Both the position numbers and the translations under genes were made by a program. Below the pieces are notes generated by a model. That model was given only the letters and a program-made list of their open reading frames with translations. It had not been told where the DNA came from and made no database searches. Positions 17,931-33,900 of a stretch of DNA of 64,000 bases are shown here, in pieces (position 1 is the stretch's first letter; every line of letters begins with the position of its first letter). Origin of the DNA: Osedax fenrisi (lineage: Eukaryota > Annelida > Polychaeta > Sabellida > Siboglinidae); assembly GCA_964019155.1 (NCBI GenBank), contig OZ025239.1:111959585-112023584 (forward strand), written 5' to 3'.

Positions 17931-18574
17931 GGGATGTTTACATTACCGGTAGGGGATATTTACATTACCTATGAGATATTTACATTACCTATTAGATATT
18001 TACATTACCTATGAGATGTTTACATTACCTATGAGATATTTACATTACCTATGGGATATTTACATAACCTATGAGATATTTACATTACCTATGGGATATT
18101 TACATTACCTATGGGATATTTACATTACCTATGGGATATTTACATTACCTATGGGATATTTACATTACCTATGGGATATTTACATTACCTATGGGATATT
18201 TACATTACCTATGAGATGTTTACATTACCGGTAGGGGATGTTTACATTACCTATGGGATGTTTACATTACCTATGGGATATTTACATTACCTATGGGATG
18301 TTTACATTACCTATGAGATATTTACATTACCGGTAGGGGATGTTTACATTACCGGTAGGGGATGTTTACATTACCTATGAGATATTTACATTACCTATGA
18401 GATATTTACATTACCTATGAGATATTTACATTACCGGTAGGGGATATTTACATTACCTATGAGATATTTACATTACCTATGGGATATTTACATTACCTAT
18501 GAGATGTTTACATTACCTATGAGATATTTACATTACCGGTAGGGGATGTTTACATTACCGGTAGGGGATGTTTA

Positions 18575-21500
18575 CATTACCTATGAGATATTTACATTAC
18601 CTATGAGATATTTACATTACCTATGAGATATTTACATTACCGGTAGGGGATATTTACATTACCTATGAGATATTTACATTACCTATGGGATATTTACATT
18701 ACCTATGAGATGTTTACATTACCTATGAGATATTTACATTACCTATGAGATGTTTACATTACCTATGAGATATTTACATTACCTATGGGATATTTACATT
18801 ACCGGTAGGGGATATTTACATTACCTATGAGATATTTACATTACCGGTAGGGGATATTTACATTACCTATAGGATATTTACATTACCTATGGGATATTTA
18901 CATTACCTATGAGATGTTTACATTACCTATGAGATATTTACATTACCTATGAGATGTTTACATTACCTATGAGATATTTACATTACCTATGGGATATTTA
19001 CATTACCTATGGGATATTTACATTACCTATGAGATATTTACATTACCGGTAGGGGATATTTACATTACCTATGGGATGTTTACATTACCGGTAGGGGATG
19101 TTTACATTACCTATGGGATATTTACATTACCTATGGGATGTTTACATTACCTATGAGATATTTACATTACCTATGGGATGTTTACATTACCTATGAGATA
19201 TTTACATTACCGGTAGGGGATGTTTACATTACCTATGAGATATTTACATTACCTATGAGATATTTACATTACCTATGGGATATTTACATTACCGGTAGGG
19301 GATATTTACATTACCTATGAGATATTTACATTACCTATGAGATGTTTACATTACCTATGAGATATTTACATTACCTATGGGATATTTACATTACCTATGG
19401 GATATTTACATTACCTATGAGATATTTACATTACCGGTAGGGGATGTTTACATTACCTATGAGATATTTACATTACCTATGGGATATTTACATTACCTAT
19501 GAGATATTTACATTACCGGTAGGGGATATTTACATTACCGGTAGGGGATATTTACATTACCTATGGGATGTTTACATTACCTATGGGATATTTACATTAC
19601 CTATGGGATGTTTACATTACCGGTAGGGGATATTTACATTACCTATGGGATATTTACATTACCTATGGGATATTTACATTACCTATGAGATGTTTACATT
19701 ACCTATGAGATATTTACATTACCTATGGGATATTTACATTACCTATGAGATGTTTACATTACCGGTAGGGGATATTTACATTACCTATGAGATATTTACA
19801 TTACCTATGGGATATTTACATTACCTATGAGATATTTACATTACCTATGAGATATTTACATTACCTATGAGATATTTACATTACCTATGAGATATTTACA
19901 TTACCTATGAGATATTTACATTACCTATGAGATATTTACATTACCGGTAGGGGATGTTTACATTACCTATGGGATATTTACATTACCTATGGGATATTTA
20001 CATTACCGGTAGGGGATGTTTACATTACCTATGAGATATTTACATTACCGGTAGGGGATATTTACATTACCTATGAGATATTTACATTACCTATGAGATA
20101 TTTACATTACCTATGGGATATTTACATTACCTATGAGATATTTACATTACCTATGGGATATTTACATTACCTATGAGATATTTACATTACCTATGAGATA
20201 TTTACATTACCTATGGGATATTTACATAACCTATGAGATATTTACATTACCTATGGGATATTTACATTACCTATGGGATATTTACATAACCTATGAGATA
20301 TTTACATTACCTATGGGATATTTACATTACCTATGGGATATTTACATTACCTATGGGATATTTACATTACCTATGAGATATTTACATTACCTATGAGATA
20401 TTTACATTACCTATGATATATTTACATTACCTATGGGATATTTACATTACCTATGAGATGTTTACATTACCTATGGGATGTTTACATTACCTATGAGATG
20501 TTTACATTACCGGTAGGGGATATTTACATTACCTATGGGATATTTACATTACCTATGAGATATTTACATTACCGGTAGGGGATGTTTACATTACCTATGA
20601 GATATTTACATTACCTATGGGATATTTACATTACCTATGAGATATTTACATTACCTATGAGATATTTACATTACCTATGGGATATTTACATTACCTATGA
20701 GATGTTTACATTACCTATGGGATATTTACATTACCTATGGGATATTTACATTACCGGTAGGGGATGTTTACATTACCTATGGGATGTTTACATTACCTAT
20801 GGGATGTTTATATTACCTATGGGATGTTTATATTACCTATGGGATATTTACATTACCTATGGGATGTTTACATTACCTATGAGATATTTACATTACCTAT
20901 GGGATATTTACATTACCGGTAGGGGATGTTTACATTACCTATGGGATGTTTACATTACCTATGGGATGTTTACATTACCTATGGGATGTTTACATTACCT
21001 ATGGGATATTTACATTACCTATGGGATATTTACATTACCGGTAGGGGATGTTTACATTACCTATGGGATATTTACATTACCGGTAGGGGATGTTTACATT
21101 ACCTATGGGATATTTACATTACCTATGAGATATTTACATTACCTATGAGATATTTACATTACCTATGGGATATTTACATTACCGGTAGGGGATATTTACA
21201 TTACCTATGAGATGTTTACATTATCGGTAGGGGATGTTTACATTACCTATGAGATATTTACATTACCTATGGGATGTTTACATTAACTATGAGATATTTA
21301 CATTACCTATGGGATATTTACATTACCTATGGGATATTTACATTACCTATGAGATATTTACATTACCGGTAGGGGATGTTTACATTACCTATGGGATGTT
21401 TACATTACCTATGGGATGTTTATATTACCTATGGGATGTTTATATTACCTATGGGATATTTACATTACCTATGGGATGTTTACATTACCTATGAGATATT

Positions 21501-24256
21501 TACATTACCTATGGGATATTTACATTACCGGTAGGGGATGTTTACATTACCTATGGGATGTTTACATTACCTATGGGATGTTTACATTACCTATGGGATG
21601 TTTACATTACCTATGGGATATTTACATTACCTATGGGATATTTACATTACCGGTAGGGGATGTTTACATTACTTATGGGATATTTACATTACCGGTAGGG
21701 GATGTTTACATTACCTATGGGATATTTACATTACCTATGAGATATTTACATTACCTATGAGATATTTACATTACCTATGGGATATTTACATTACCGGTAG
21801 GGGATGTTTACATTACCTATGAGATATTTACATTACCGGTAGGGGATGTTTACATTACCTATGAGATATTTACATTACCTATGAGATGTTTACATTACCT
21901 ATGAGATATTTACATTACCGGTAGGGGATATTTACATTACCTATGAGATATTTACATTACCTATGATATATTTACATTACCTATGGGATATTTACATTAC
22001 CGGTAGGGGATGTTTACATTACCTATGGGATGTTTACATTACCTATGGGATGTTTACATTACCTATGGGATGTTTACATTACCTATGGGATATTTACATT
22101 ACCTATGGGATGTTTACATTACCTATGAGATATTTACATTACCTATGAGATATTTACATTACCTATGGGATATTTACATTACCGGTAGGGGATGTTTACA
22201 TTACCTATGGGATATTTACATTACCTATGAGATATTTACATTACCTATGAGATATTTACATTACCTATGGGATATTTACATTACCGGTAGGGGATGTTTA
22301 CATTACCGGTAGGGGATATTTACATTACCTATGGGATATTTACATTACCTATGAGATGTTTACATTACCTATGGGATATTTACATTACCTATGGGATGTT
22401 TACATTACCGGTAGGGGATATTTACATTACCTATGGGATGTTTACATTACCTATGGAATATTTACATTACCTATGGGATATTTACATTACCTATGGGATA
22501 TTTACATTACCTATGGGATATTTACATTACCGGTAGGGGATGTTTACATTACCTATGAGATATTTACATTACCGGTAGGGGATGTTTACATTACCTATGG
22601 GATATTTACATTACCTATGGGATATTTACATTACCTATGAGATATTTACATTACCTATGGGATATTTACATTACCGGTAGGGGATGTTTACATTACCTAT
22701 GAGATATTTACATTACCTATGAGATGTTTACATTACCTATGAGATATTTACATTACCTATGAGATATTTACATTACCTATGAGATATTTACATTACCTAT
22801 GGGATGTTTACATTACCTATGAGATGTTTACATTACCTATGAGATATTTACATTACCTATGAGATATTTACATTACCTATAAGATGTTTACATTACCTAT
22901 GGGATATTTACATTACCTATGGGATATTTACATTACCTATGAGATATTTACATTACCTATGAGATGTTTACATTACCTATGAGATGTTTACATTACCGGT
23001 AGGGGATATTTACATTACCTATGAGATATTTACATTACCTATGAGATATTTAAATTACCTATGGGATATTTAAATTACCGGTAGGGGATGTTTACATTAC
23101 CTATGAGATATTTACATTACCTATGAGATGTTTACATTACCTATGGGATATTTACATTACCGGTAGGGGATGTTTACATTACCTATGGGATGTTTACATT
23201 ACCTATGAGATATTTACATTACCGGTAGGGGATATTTACATTACCTATGGGATATTTACATTACCGGTAGGGGATATTTACATTACCTATGAGATATTTA
23301 CATTACCTATGAGATATTTACATTACCTATGAGATATTTACATTACCTATTGGATATTTACATTACCGGTAGGGGATGTTTACATTACCTATGAGATATT
23401 TACATTACCTATGAGATGTTTACATTACCTATGAGATATTTACATTACCTATGAGATGTTTACATTACCTATGGGATATTTACATTACCTATGAGATATT
23501 TACATTACCGGTAGGGGATGTTTGCATTACCTATGAGATATTTACATTACCTATGAGATATTTACATTACCGGTAGGGGATATTTACATTACCTATGAGA
23601 TATTTACATTACCTATGGGATATTTACATTACCTATGGGATATTTACATTACCTATGAGATATTTACATTACCTATGGGATATTTACATTACCTATGGGA
23701 TATTTACATTACCGGTAGGGGATGTTTACATTACCTATGGGATATTTACATTACCTATGGGATATTTACATTACCGGTAGGGGATGTTTACATTACCTAT
23801 GGGATGTTTACATTACCTATGGGATGTTTACATTACCTATGGGATGTTTACATTACCTATGGGATATTTACATTACCTATGGGATGTTTACATTACCTAT
23901 GAGATATTTACATTACCTATGAGATATTTACATTACCTATGGGATATTTACATTACCGGTAGGGGATGTTTACATTACCTATGGGATATTTACATTACCT
24001 ATGAGATATTTACATTATTTATGAGATATTTACATTACCTATGGGATATTTACATTACCTATGAGATGTTTACATTACCTATGAGATATTTACATTACCT
24101 ATGGGATATTTACATTACCTATGGGATATTTACATTACCTATGAGATATTTACATTACCGGTAGGGGATATTTACATTACCTATGGGATGTTTACATTAC
24201 CGGTAGGGGATGTTTACATTACCTATGGGATATTTACATTACCTATGGGATGTTTA
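18575..24256 (+). repeat. 5.6-6.7 kb higher-order repeat, copy 1
   Basis: First of three large blocks. Its unit order matches copy 2 at a shift of 5682 bp up to about 20640. From there the shift is 5622 bp, because copy 1 has three extra units (60 bp). Marker variants shared by all copies include TATATTACC pairs near 20808 and 21420, TATCGGTAGG near 21223, ACTTATGGG near 21671, TTGCATTACC near 23522 and TTAAATTACC near 23050. It contains a 612-bp internal duplication (near 20782 and 21394). Confidence 0.9.
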
Positions 24257-27200
24257 CATTACCTATGAGATATTTACATTACCTATGAGATATTTACATT
24301 ACCTATGAGATATTTACATTACCGGTAGGGGATATTTACATTACCTATGAGATATTTACATTACCTATGGGATATTTACATTACCTATGAGATGTTTACA
24401 TTACCTATGAGATATTTACATTACCTATGAGATGTTTACATTACCTATGAGATATTTACATTACCTATGGGATATTTACATTACCGGTAGGGGATATTTA
24501 CATTACCTATGAGATATTTACATTACCGGTAGGGGATATTTACATTACCTATAGGATATTTACATTACCTATGGGATATTTACATTACCTATGAGATGTT
24601 TACATTACCTATGAGATATTTACATTACCTATGAGATGTTTACATTACCTATGAGATATTTACATTACCTATGGGATATTTACATTACCTATGGGATATT
24701 TACATTACCTATGAGATATTTACATTACCGGTAGGGGATATTTACATTACCTATGGGATGTTTACATTACCGGTAGGGGATGTTTACATTACCTATGGGA
24801 TATTTACATTACCTATGGGATGTTTACATTACCTATGAGATATTTACATTACCTATGGGATGTTTACATTACCTATGAGATATTTACATTACCGGTAGGG
24901 GATGTTTACATTACCTATGAGATATTTACATTACCTATGAGATATTTACATTACCTATGGGATATTTACATTACCGGTAGGGGATATTTACATTACCTAT
25001 GAGATATTTACATTACCTATGAGATGTTTACATTACCTATGAGATATTTACATTACCTATGGGATATTTACATTACCTATGGGATATTTACATTACCTAT
25101 GAGATATTTACATTACCGGTAGGGGATGTTTACATTACCTATGAGATATTTACATTACCTATGGGATATTTACATTACCTATGAGATATTTACATTACCG
25201 GTAGGGGATATTTACATTACCGGTAGGGGATATTTACATTACCTATGGGATGTTTACATTACCTATGGGATATTTACATTACCTATGGGATGTTTACATT
25301 ACCGGTAGGGGATATTTACATTACCTATGGGATATTTACATTACCTATGGGATATTTACATTACCTATGAGATGTTTACATTACCTATGAGATATTTACA
25401 TTACCTATGGGATATTTACATTACCTATGAGATGTTTACATTACCGGTAGGGGATATTTACATTACCTATGAGATATTTACATTACCTATGGGATATTTA
25501 CATTACCTATGAGATATTTACATTACCTATGAGATATTTACATTACCTATGAGATATTTACATTACCTATGAGATATTTACATTACCTATGAGATATTTA
25601 CATTACCTATGAGATATTTACATTACCGGTAGGGGATGTTTACATTACCTATGGGATATTTACATTACCTATGGGATATTTACATTACCGGTAGGGGATG
25701 TTTACATTACCTATGAGATATTTACATTACCGGTAGGGGATATTTACATTACCTATGAGATATTTACATTACCTATGAGATATTTACATTACCTATGGGA
25801 TATTTACATTACCTATGAGATATTTACATTACCTATGGGATATTTACATTACCTATGAGATATTTACATTACCTATGAGATATTTACATTACCTATGGGA
25901 TATTTACATAACCTATGAGATATTTACATTACCTATGGGATATTTACATTACCTATGGGATATTTACATAACCTATGAGATATTTACATTACCTATGGGA
26001 TATTTACATTACCTATGGGATATTTACATTACCTATGGGATATTTACATTACCTATGAGATATTTACATTACCTATGAGATATTTACATTACCTATGATA
26101 TATTTACATTACCTATGGGATATTTACATTACCTATGAGATGTTTACATTACCTATGGGATGTTTACATTACCTATGAGATGTTTACATTACCGGTAGGG
26201 GATATTTACATTACCTATGGGATATTTACATTACCTATGAGATATTTACATTACCGGTAGGGGATGTTTACATTACCTATGAGATATTTACATTACCTAT
26301 GGGATATTTACATTACCTATGAGATGTTTACATTACCTATGGGATATTTACATTACCTATGGGATATTTACATTACCGGTAGGGGATGTTTACATTACCT
26401 ATGGGATGTTTACATTACCTATGGGATGTTTATATTACCTATGGGATGTTTATATTACCTATGGGATATTTACATTACCTATGGGATGTTTACATTACCT
26501 ATGAGATATTTACATTACCTATGGGATATTTACATTACCGGTAGGGGATGTTTACATTACCTATGGGATGTTTACATTACCTATGGGATGTTTACATTAC
26601 CTATGGGATGTTTACATTACCTATGGGATATTTACATTACCTATGGGATATTTACATTACCGGTAGGGGATGTTTACATTACCTATGGGATATTTACATT
26701 ACCGGTAGGGGATGTTTACATTACCTATGGGATATTTACATTACCTATGAGATATTTACATTACCTATGAGATATTTACATTACCTATGGGATATTTACA
26801 TTACCGGTAGGGGATATTTACATTACCTATGAGATGTTTACATTATCGGTAGGGGATGTTTACATTACCTATGAGATATTTACATTACCTATGGGATGTT
26901 TACATTAACTATGAGATATTTACATTACCTATGGGATATTTACATTACCTATGGGATATTTACATTACCTATGAGATATTTACATTACCGGTAGGGGATG
27001 TTTACATTACCTATGGGATGTTTACATTACCTATGGGATGTTTATATTACCTATGGGATGTTTATATTACCTATGGGATATTTACATTACCTATGGGATG
27101 TTTACATTACCTATGAGATATTTACATTACCTATGGGATATTTACATTACCGGTAGGGGATGTTTACATTACCTATGGGATGTTTACATTACCTATGGGA

Positions 27201-30200
27201 TGTTTACATTACCTATGGGATGTTTACATTACCTATGGGATATTTACATTACCTATGGGATATTTACATTACCGGTAGGGGATGTTTACATTACTTATGG
27301 GATATTTACATTACCGGTAGGGGATGTTTACATTACCTATGGGATATTTACATTACCTATGAGATATTTACATTACCTATGAGATATTTACATTACCTAT
27401 GGGATATTTACATTACCGGTAGGGGATGTTTACATTACCTATGAGATATTTACATTACCGGTAGGGGATGTTTACATTACCTATGAGATATTTACATTAC
27501 CTATGAGATGTTTACATTACCTATGAGATATTTACATTACCGGTAGGGGATATTTACATTACCTATGAGATATTTACATTACCTATGAGATATTTACATT
27601 ACCTATGGGATATTTACATTACCGGTAGGGGATGTTTACATTACCTATGGGATGTTTACATTACCTATGGGATGTTTACATTACCTATGGGATGTTTACA
27701 TTACCTATGGGATATTTACATTACCTATGGGATGTTTACATTACCTATGAGATATTTACATTACCTATGAGATATTTACATTACCTATGGGATATTTACA
27801 TTACCGGTAGGGGATGTTTACATTACCTATGGGATATTTACATTACCTATGAGATATTTACATTACCTATGAGATATTTACATTACCTATGGGATATTTA
27901 CATTACCGGTAGGGGATGTTTACATTACCGGTAGGGGATATTTACATTACCTATGGGATATTTACATTACCTATGAGATGTTTACATTACCTATGGGATA
28001 TTTACATTACCTATGGGATGTTTACATTACCGGTAGGGGATATTTACATTACCTATGGGATGTTTACATTACCTATGGAATATTTACATTACCTATGGGA
28101 TATTTACATTACCTATGGGATATTTACATTACCTATGGGATATTTACATTACCGGTAGGGGATGTTTACATTACCTATGAGATATTTACATTACCGGTAG
28201 GGGATGTTTACATTACCTATGGGATATTTACATTACCTATGGGATATTTACATTACCTATGAGATATTTACATTACCTATGGGATATTTACATTACCGGT
28301 AGGGGATGTTTACATTACCTATGAGATATTTACATTACCTATGAGATGTTTACATTACCTATGAGATATTTACATTACCTATGAGATATTTACATTACCT
28401 ATGAGATATTTACATTACCTATGGGATGTTTACATTACCTATGAGATGTTTACATTACCTATGAGATATTTACATTACCTATGAGATATTTACATTACCT
28501 ATAAGATGTTTACATTACCTATGGGATATTTACATTACCTATGGGATATTTACATTACCTATGAGATATTTACATTACCTATGAGATGTTTACATTACCT
28601 ATGAGATGTTTACATTACCGGTAGGGGATATTTACATTACCTATGAGATATTTACATTACCTATGAGATATTTAAATTACCTATGGGATATTTAAATTAC
28701 CGGTAGGGGATGTTTACATTACCTATGAGATATTTACATTACCTATGAGATGTTTACATTACCTATGGGATATTTACATTACCGGTAGGGGATGTTTACA
28801 TTACCTATGGGATGTTTACATTACCTATGAGATATTTACATTACCGGTAGGGGATATTTACATTACCTATGGGATATTTACATTACCGGTAGGGGATATT
28901 TACATTACCTATGAGATATTTACATTACCTATGAGATATTTACATTACCTATGAGATATTTACATTACCTATTGGATATTTACATTACCGGTAGGGGATG
29001 TTTACATTACCTATGAGATATTTACATTACCTATGAGATGTTTACATTACCTATGAGATATTTACATTACCTATGAGATGTTTACATTACCTATGGGATA
29101 TTTACATTACCTATGAGATATTTACATTACCGGTAGGGGATGTTTGCATTACCTATGAGATATTTACATTACCTATGAGATATTTACATTACCGGTAGGG
29201 GATATTTACATTACCTATGAGATATTTACATTACCTATGGGATATTTACATTACCTATGGGATATTTACATTACCTATGAGATATTTACATTACCTATGG
29301 GATATTTACATTACCTATGGGATATTTACATTACCGGTAGGGGATGTTTACATTACCTATGGGATATTTACATTACCTATGGGATATTTACATTACCGGT
29401 AGGGGATGTTTACATTACCTATGGGATGTTTACATTACCTATGGGATGTTTACATTACCTATGGGATGTTTACATTACCTATGGGATATTTACATTACCT
29501 ATGGGATGTTTACATTACCTATGAGATATTTACATTACCTATGAGATATTTACATTACCTATGGGATATTTACATTACCGGTAGGGGATGTTTACATTAC
29601 CTATGGGATATTTACATTACCTATGAGATATTTACATTATTTATGAGATATTTACATTACCTATGGGATATTTACATTACCGGTAGGGGATGTTTACATT
29701 ACCGGTAGGGGATATTTACATTACCGGTAGGGGATGTTTACATTACCTATGGGATATTTACATTACCTATGGGATATTTACATTACCTATGGGATATTTA
29801 CATTACCTATGGGATATTTACATTACCGGTAGGGGATGTTTACATTACCTATGGGATATTTACATTACCTATGGGATATTTACATTACCTATGAGATATT
29901 TACATTACCTATGAGATGTTTACATTACCGGTAGGGGATGTTTACATTACCTATGGGATATTTACATTACCTATGGGATATTTACATTACCTATGAGATA
30001 TTTACATTACCTATGGGATATTTACATTACCGGTAGGGGATGTTTACATTACCTATGGGATATTTACATTACCTATGAGATATTTACATTACCTATGAGA
30101 TATTTACATTACCTATGGGATATTTACATTACCGGTAGGGGATATTTACATTACCGGTAGGGGATGTTTACATTACCTATGGGATGTTTACATTACCTAT

Positions 30201-30962
30201 GAGATATTTACATTACCTATGGGATATTTACATTACCTATGGGATATTTACATTACCTATGGGATATTTACATTACCTATGGGATATTTACATTACCGGT
30301 AGGGGATGTTTACATTACCTATGAGATATTTACATTACCGGTAGGGGATGTTTACATTACCTATGAGATATTTACATTACCTATGAGATATTTACATTAC
30401 CTATGAGATATTTACATTACCTATGAGATATTTACATTACCTATGAGATGTTTACATTACCTATGAGATATTTACATTACCTATGAGATATTTACATTAC
30501 CGGTAGGGGATATTTACATTACCTATGGGATGTTTACATTACCTATGGAATATTTACATTACCTATGGGATATTTACATTACCTATGGGATATTTACATT
30601 ACCTATGGGATATTTACATTACCTATGAGATATTTACATTACCTATGGGATATTTACATTACCGGTAGGGGATGTTTACATTACCTATGGGATATTTACA
30701 TTACCTATGAGATATTTACATTATTTATGAGATATTTACATTACCTATGGGATATTTACATTACCTATGAGATGTTTACATTACCTATGAGATATTTACA
30801 TTACCTATGGGATATTTACATTACCTATGGGATATTTACATTACCTATGAGATATTTACATTACCGGTAGGGGATATTTACATTACCTATGGGATGTTTA
30901 CATTACCGGTAGGGGATGTTTACATTACCTATGGGATATTTACATTACCTATGGGATGTTTA
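24257..30962 (+). repeat. 5.6-6.7 kb higher-order repeat, copy 2
   Basis: Second block, 6706 bp to the same point in copy 3. After a CATTATTTATG marker near 29635 it carries about 1084 bp that copy 1 lacks. It returns to the copy 1 order near 30720 at a second CATTATTTATG marker. This looks like an unequal exchange between the two marker units. Otherwise it matches copy 1 almost base for base. Confidence 0.9.
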
Positions 30963-33900
30963 CATTACCTATGAGATATTTACATTACCTATGAGATATT
31001 TACATTACCTATGAGATATTTACATTACCGGTAGGGGATATTTACATTACCTATGAGATATTTACATTACCTATGGGATATTTACATTACCTATGAGATG
31101 TTTACATTACCTATGAGATATTTACATTACCTATGAGATGTTTACATTACCTATGAGATATTTACATTACCTATGGGATATTTACATTACCGGTAGGGGA
31201 TATTTACATTACCTATGAGATATTTACATTACCGGTAGGGGATATTTACATTACCTATAGGATATTTACATTACCTATGGGATATTTACATTACCTATGA
31301 GATGTTTACATTACCTATGAGATATTTACATTACCTATGAGATGTTTACATTACCTATGAGATATTTACATTACCTATGGGATATTTACATTACCAATGG
31401 GATATTTACATTACCTATGAGATATTTACATTACCGGTAGGGGATATTTACATTACCTATGGGATGTTTACATTACCGGTAGGGGATGTTTACATTACCT
31501 ATGGGATATTTACATTACCTATGGGATGTTTACATTACCTATGAGATATTTACATTACCTATGGGATGTTTACATTACCTATGAGATATTTACATTACCG
31601 GTAGGGGATGTTTACATTACCTATGAGATATTTACATTACCTATGAGATATTTACATTACCTATGGGATATTTACATTACCGGTAGGGGATATTTACATT
31701 ACCTATGAGATATTTACATTACCTATGAGATGTTTACATTACCTATGAGATATTTACATTACCTATGGGATATTTACATTACCTATGGGATATTTACATT
31801 ACCTATGAGATATTTACATTACCGGTAGGGGATGTTTACATTACCTATGAGATATTTACATTACCTATGGGATATTTACATTACCTATGAGATATTTACA
31901 TTACCGGTAGGGGATATTTACATTACCGGTAGGGGATATTTACATTACCTATGGGATGTTTACATTACCTATGGGATATTTACATTACCTATGGGATGTT
32001 TACATTACCGGTAGGGGATATTTACATTACCTATGGGATATTTACATTACCTATGGGATATTTACATTACCTATGAGATGTTTACATTACCTATGAGATA
32101 TTTACATTACCTATGGGATATTTACATTACCTATGAGATGTTTACATTACCGGTAGGGGATATTTACATTACCTATGAGATATTTACATTACCTATGGGA
32201 TATTTACATTACCTATGAGATATTTACATTACCTATGAGATATTTACATTACCTATGAGATATTTACATTACCTATGAGATATTTACATTACCTATGAGA
32301 TATTTACATTACCTATGAGATATTTACATTACCGGTAGGGGATGTTTACATTACCTATGGGATATTTACATTACCTATGGGATATTTACATTACCGGTAG
32401 GGGATGTTTACATTACCTATGAGATATTTACATTACCGGTAGGGGATATTTACATTACCTATGAGATATTTACATTACCTATGAGATATTTACATTACCT
32501 ATGGGATATTTACATTACCTATGAGATATTTACATTACCTATGGGATATTTACATTACCTATGAGATATTTACATTACCTATGAGATATTTACATTACCT
32601 ATGGGATATTTACATAACCTATGAGATATTTACATTACCTATGGGATATTTACATTACCTATGGGATATTTACATAACCTATGAGATATTTACATTACCT
32701 ATGGGATATTTACATTACCTATGGGATATTTACATTACCTATGGGATATTTACATTACCTATGAGATATTTACATTACCTATGAGATATTTACATTACCT
32801 ATGATATATTTACATTACCTATGGGATATTTACATTACCTATGAGATGTTTACATTACCTATGGGATGTTTACATTACCTATGAGATGTTTACATTACCG
32901 GTAGGGGATATTTACATTACCTATGGGATATTTACATTACCTATGAGATATTTACATTACCGGTAGGGGATGTTTACATTACCTATGAGATATTTACATT
33001 ACCTATGGGATATTTACATTACCTATGAGATGTTTACATTACCTATGGGATATTTACATTACCTATGGGATATTTACATTACCGGTAGGGGATGTTTACA
33101 TTACCTATGGGATGTTTACATTACCTATGGGATGTTTATATTACCTATGGGATGTTTATATTACCTATGGGATATTTACATTACCTATGGGATGTTTACA
33201 TTACCTATGAGATATTTACATTACCTATGGGATATTTACATTACCGGTAGGGGATGTTTACATTACCTATGGGATGTTTACATTACCTATGGGATGTTTA
33301 CATTACCTATGGGATGTTTACATTACCTATGGGATATTTACATTACCTATGGGATATTTACATTACCGGTAGGGGATGTTTACATTACCTATGGGATATT
33401 TACATTACCGGTAGGGGATGTTTACATTACCTATGGGATATTTACATTACCTATGAGATATTTACATTACCTATGAGATATTTACATTACCTATGGGATA
33501 TTTACATTACCGGTAGGGGATATTTACATTACCTATGAGATGTTTACATTATCGGTAGGGGATGTTTACATTACCTATGAGATATTTACATTACCTATGG
33601 GATGTTTACATTAACTATGAGATATTTACATTACCTATGGGATATTTACATTACCTATGGGATATTTACATTACCTATGAGATATTTACATTACCGGTAG
33701 GGGATGTTTACATTACCTATGGGATGTTTACATTACCTATGGGATGTTTATATTACCTATGGGATGTTTATATTACCTATGGGATATTTACATTACCTAT
33801 GGGATGTTTACATTACCTATGAGATATTTACATTACCTATGGGATATTTACATTACCGGTAGGGGATGTTTACATTACCTATGGGATGTTTACATTACCT